A stretch of 64,000 nt of DNA from Perognathus longimembris pacificus (taxonomy: Eukaryota; Chordata; Mammalia; Rodentia; Heteromyidae): the NCBI RefSeq assembly GCF_023159225.1, contig NC_063172.1, positions 38,565,832 to 38,629,831 of the forward strand. Direction: 5' to 3'. Below the pieces are notes generated by a model. That model was not told where the DNA came from and did no database searches. It saw only the letters and a list, made by a program, of their open reading frames with translations. The position numbers and the translations under genes were made by a program. Within the stretch, counting starts at the first letter, position 1; each line of letters begins with the position of its first letter. Below are positions 59,931 through 64,000 of this stretch, in pieces.

Positions 59931-60974
59931 AAACACATTTTTATGTTTTATCACTATTTGTGGCCTTAAAAACATTCAAATAAAAATAATGTTCGACTAT
60001 CATTTATACTATTCTTTAATAAGATGTCTTTTAAGGACATAACATCATTATTTAAGTATGAGTAAATGTACTTGGGTTCCCTGCCATCAACATTTCAGAA
60101 AGCAGTACAAACATCAGGAGTGAGATATTTATAACTATCCCCAAATATGTGGTAGTAGGTATACCACAAGAAATACCTCAGTCATCACAATAATCCTTTC
60201 TGGTGAAATCTATCTACACAGGGGCAAAAAAATACCCCTATGTTTTGTCCTCATAGTATATGCACATTGTATATACCCTATCTCTATGACATACTATATT
60301 TCCAATAGAGTAAATCTATATAAATATATAGACACACTATATCCACACAGATCTCAAATAATTTGTGGTTTAATTTCAAATGCTTCTAAAGCACACAGTG
60401 ATATAGTTAGAAATCACTGTTAAAAAACACCTTGGAGATGATTCAAATGTCAAAATGCATTTGAATTAAACATTGAGCTGTTTGTTGCTTGAACCATTAG
60501 GAATCAAATAAAACTCTGAGGGAAAACAGAATGCTATCTGAGGAAATAGGAGGGAGGAACTTGCACTAAAACAGAAAGCCAACTTCAAGGAATTTGTTAC
60601 TGTATGCTTTCAGAAGCTGTCAAGTTTCTCAGAAGAAAAAACTTTAAAGATTTATGAACCTAGTGCAATGCTGTATGGAACAAAATAATAAAAAGGTTAT
60701 TTTTTTCAAAACTACTTATCTTTAGACTTAGAAAGAGGAAATGTTGGGAATAAAAGCTCATGGCTCAAGGAGGAATAGGTGGAATGCATTTGGGGAAAAA
60801 TACAAAAGCTATTGGAAAATACTGTAGATTCTTCATTTTTACCTGTGTCAGTCCATTCAGCAGCGTGAGGCTGGAAGAAGTTCAGACATGATCCTAACTC
60901 TCTGAGCTTATCAGTGGATCTCTACCACCATATTTGAGTTCAAAACTTAATACATTCTGCCAAATTGTGTGGTT
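59931..60974. other. Intron sequence
   Basis: Nothing recognised except a weak splice-like context near 60841-60910, treated as rejected. Confidence 0.45.
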
Positions 60975-61115
60975 ATTCCGTCGGGGGAGAGGGAAAGTGG
61001 AAGAAAAACAAGGAAGGGGTAACAATGCAAGACAAGACATGTGCTCATTACTTTATATGTGTAACTGTAACCCCTCTGTACATCACCTTGACAATAAAAT
61101 TAAATTTTAAAAAAT
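60975..61115 (+). mobile_element. L1 3'-terminal fragment
   Basis: Plus L1 tail: GGGGAGAGGGAAAGTGGAAG, ...TGTGCTCATTACTTTATATG, ...ATCACCTTGACAATAAAATT. It is close to the younger L1 ends at 6710 and 12100. Confidence 0.85.
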
Positions 61116-61284
61116 CATACTGATAATATAACACATAATTTCACTTGAAAAGGGATAGTGTTCTCTATATTTAAAGCTGTTGTTTCTTACATACTTATAA
61201 AACGGGCATTTTTTAACACTCATTAGTCTTGCAATATTAGTCTATTTTGTCTTATTTCATTTAACAAAAGATGTAAAGTGTTTC

Positions 61285-61400
61285 ATGATCAGGTCTTTAC
61301 AAATGTTTACTCTGAGATGCAGAAGGCTAAGTACCTTTCAGAAGGTCACATAATTGGTAAAAGCTGAGCCAACTTGGAGGTTAAGTGATCTTTTCCCAGA
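61285..61400 (+). repeat. MIR-like fragment
   Basis: ...CAGAAGGCTAAGTACCTTTC, AGAAGGTCACATAATTGGTA, AAAGCTGAGCCAACTTGGAG follows the MIR order '...aagtaacttgcccaaggtcacacagctagtaag...'. Confidence 0.6.
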
Positions 61401-61794
61401 ACTTTCAATGAATCATTCCTCCTTGTTGCTCCTACTATGTATATCAGAGGCATGTACAGTATAGCCAAGGTTTTCCTTTATTTCTATAATTCCCCTCTTT
61501 CAAATAACTGCATCATTTCTTCTCCCTTTATTGCTTTATTGTACTTCCATGAACAGGTGTCATATGAATAGGGCATAAACTGAACATAAGAATGTTAATA
61601 CGCTAAAATTTTAACATGTAGAGGGTTTATTTAGCCTCATTTTCTGTGACCCTTTTCTCTCTTTTTGACATTACTTTTTATCTCGTCCAACTTCAGGTAG
61701 TCTCCTAAGCCCCTGGTATCTCACAAAAGTGTCTCCATTTAGTCCATGAAGTTGTAATCTACTATTGTTTCAAGGATCTAAGTGACTATCATAC

Positions 61795-61850
61795 CAGTGA
61801 CTCACAGCTCACAAGTGACAAGACTAGGATTTTATTTCAGATCCATTGAT
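61795..61850 (+). repeat. MIR-like fragment
   Basis: CTCACAGCTCACAAGTGACA then AGACTAGGATTTTATTTCAG resembles the MIR 3' part. Short. Confidence 0.4.
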
Positions 61851-62332
61851 ACTGTTATTTTTACTTATTAAAAATATGATGCTTGTGACTATCAACTCTT
61901 TCGTTTTATTGAAGAAAGTAAAATAGCATTAATCTATATGCCATAACCTACACTCATCAGAACACTATTATCTCATTCTGATCCAAAAGTCAATCATTTA
62001 CCAAACTGCAGAACACAGGATATGTTGACCTTATTCAAGATCAGGGGGGTCAATGTTTTCTTTTAATGGTTGCAACAGACTTATTTTACAAACTGATTCT
62101 CTTTACTTTTTCCAAAGTTCTTGCCCTACCCCACTCCCAAATACTTTTTCTCTTGTATACTCAATACAGAGATAGATTCAACATCAAAAGCAACAAATGC
62201 TAAGTAAAGAGAGTACTGGGAAGTAGCTTAAAAAGGTCAAGAGTCACTTAAGGATGAAGCTGCTACAGTTCATATAGGCTGACGTTGGGAAACCTAAATG
62301 ACTCATATATCCCAATTTAAAAATACATTGTA

Positions 62333-62539
62333 GGGGCTGGGGATATAGCCTAGTGGCAAGAGTGCCTGCCTCGGATACACGAGGCCCTAGGTTCGATTCC
62401 CCAGCACCACATATACAAAAAACGGCCAGAAGCCGCGCTGTGGCTCAAGTGGCAGAGTGCTAGCCTTGAGCGGGAAGAAGCCAGGGACAGTGCTCAGGCC
62501 CTGAGTCCAAGGCCCAGGACTGGCCAAAAAAAAAAAAAC
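62333..62539 (+). mobile_element. ID-headed composite SINE, young subfamily, with 13-bp target-site duplication
   Basis: Full-length plus copy with intact A and B boxes and the subfamily motif GCCTCGGATACACGAGGC. AAAATACATTGTA is repeated exactly at 62320-62332 and 62540-62552. Confidence 0.95.
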
Positions 62540-62552
62540 AAAATACATTGTA

Positions 62553-63594
62553 AAACAATAAAAATACACAAAAATAAAAATATTTCCTCTATCAGACTTT
62601 ATATTTCTTGACTCACAATTGAATTGTATTCCACTTAATAATTACATAGTCATAACTATACTATCATGGAAAAAAAAACTTAGAAAGTTACAAGGTTCAT
62701 CTAGGACTTTGCTAATTTACATGTCTTTATTTGTTTGGTGCCTCATAAAAAAATGTCAGTATTTGTAAAAGTACATAGATGTGTCCATCAGACTAATCAA
62801 GGTGGATTCCGCAGTGAATATTTCAAGTCTACCTATTCCTACCAGCTCAAAATAGAACTTTCTTCAGAGAAAATTTGATGAGATATATACTTCTTTCTTT
62901 AAAAAAAAAAAAAGATAAATTTAGAGGAATTCTTCACAATATAAGAAATGAGTGCCGGTGAATTAACTAGTATGGGAGGGTGAACTGTTCCAACTTAAAT
63001 TTCCTATTTGCCATGTTAGCCCTCAAATGACCAAGGAAGCTTCTAGACAGTCCTATACTTGGCTATGTGACTTTCTTTTCACAGAATTGGGACAGAATAA
63101 TTGCTAAAAATTACCAAGGCAAAGGTATTTAATCCAATTTTTAAGACTTTCCTATAACCTAGTTGGGCCAATCAGCATCATTTTATCTTCAATGATAAAA
63201 GAAGACAGGGGGCTGAACTATTCTTACTTTCATCTGGAAAAAAAATCACAATTGAGGGTCAAATCTAGGGGCAAAGTCCATCATTCCAAGGAGGATAAGA
63301 CAAGAAGTTATAGAAACATCTGTGTCAAGCTAACATTGGTACAGTCCTAATTGCCCAGTCTCCATGACATCTATGTACAGGATTTATACAAGGTATCCAT
63401 TTTAAGGCAATTATTAGAAATCAAAGTTTAAATTCTCTAACCAAGTTTCAAGAAAATGATTATTAACTTTAAGAAGAAAAAAACGTATTCAGTAGTTATG
63501 GCTACACTTGAATTATGCTGACATCAAAAATTTTGATGTAGATATTTGTACCACCTATCTTGGATTTTGCAAATCAAAACAGTAACAACAACAA
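62553..63594. other. AT-rich intron sequence
   Basis: Nothing recognised. Confidence 0.5.
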
Positions 63595-64000
63595 AACTTC
63601 TCATTTCATTCTTTCTGATAGAATCATAGAATTCTATTGTGTATATATACCACAATTTCTTGATCAATTCATCTACTGAGGGGCTTCTGGGTTTGCTGCA
63701 TATTTTATCTATGGTAAATAATGATGTGATGAACCTGCTTGTTCTGGGAGTTTAGTATGGCCTTGTATGTGATCTTTTGGGTAAATGGCCAAAAGAGGGA
63801 CTTCAGAATTATAGAGAAGCTCTATGTTTAGTCTTTGAGGAATCTCTGTTCTACTTTCCAGAGAGGTTGAACAAGTTTACACTTCTACCACCAATGTAAT
63901 AGGGTCCCCTTTGAACACATCCCAGCCAGCATCTGTTGTTATTCATTTTCTTGATAATGGCCATTCTTACTGGAGTGAGGTGGAATCTCAATGTTTTGAT
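63595..64000 (-). mobile_element. L1 ORF2 end region, running off the window
   Basis: On plus: TTCATTCTTTCTGATAGAAT, ...GATCAATTCATCTACTGAGG, ...TTCTTACTGGAGTGAGGTGG, the reverse of L1 ORF2 C-terminal sequence as at 36900-37480. The 5' continuation lies beyond 64000. Confidence 0.85.

Larger units (their letters stand above)
61116..62319. other. Intron sequence with two MIR-like fragments
   Basis: Otherwise unique. The MIR-like fragments are listed separately. Confidence 0.5.

Noticed and set aside
60842..60912. Minus-strand open stretch TDKLRELGSCLNFFQPHAAE followed by a GTAAAA donor-like site
   Set aside because: No convincing acceptor or pyrimidine tract precedes it, its end phase does not fit the next CNBD1 exon, and I recognise no family match.
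1..64000. CRISPR arrays, bacterial operons, tRNA or rRNA genes, intact retroviral genes
   Set aside because: None seen. tRNA-like boxes all lie in SINEs, tandem repeats are microsatellites or two-copy duplications, and I found no retroviral coding region.

Overview
The window is mammalian nuclear DNA from a rodent: AT-rich, gene-poor, and packed with retroposons. Two composite SINE families and several L1 families recur on both strands. One SINE family has an ID-like, tRNA-derived head and the other a B1-like, 7SL-derived head; both share the same second half. From memory, ID-headed composite SINEs of this kind fit the Geomyoidea (kangaroo rats, pocket mice, pocket gophers). That placement is an inference.

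One gene is supported. Five exons on the minus strand (51454-51317, 50280-50148, 31230-31121, 29676-29526, 18435-18320) have matching splice phases and consensus splice sites. They encode the last 215 or so residues of a cyclic-nucleotide-binding-domain protein that I identify as CNBD1. The stop codon lies at 18320-18322. The 5' exons were not found and should lie beyond the right edge. Bases 1-18319 are therefore 3' UTR and downstream intergenic DNA, 18436-51316 are introns between the found exons, and 51455-64000 is part of an upstream intron.

The rest is repeat archaeology. There are about a dozen ID-headed SINEs, many with target-site duplications of 9-18 bp, and about seven B1-headed SINEs, some nested. 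Numerous L1 3' ends are present, including two with 5' inversions (6706-7946, 32104-32578), one 2.2 kb minus-strand copy with a 15-bp duplication and a SINE inside it (36669-38871), and an inverted plus tandem duplication at 41480-42235. Ancient L1 and MIR remnants, CA/TG microsatellites, a 340-bp GGA-rich purine tract and a GGAA tract complete the picture. Most long open frames are L1 ORF2 remnants, SINEs or simple repeats read through.

I saw no new biological system. The points most worth a second look are the CNBD1 3' gene model with its non-canonical nucleotide-binding motif, and the well-preserved insertion structures.
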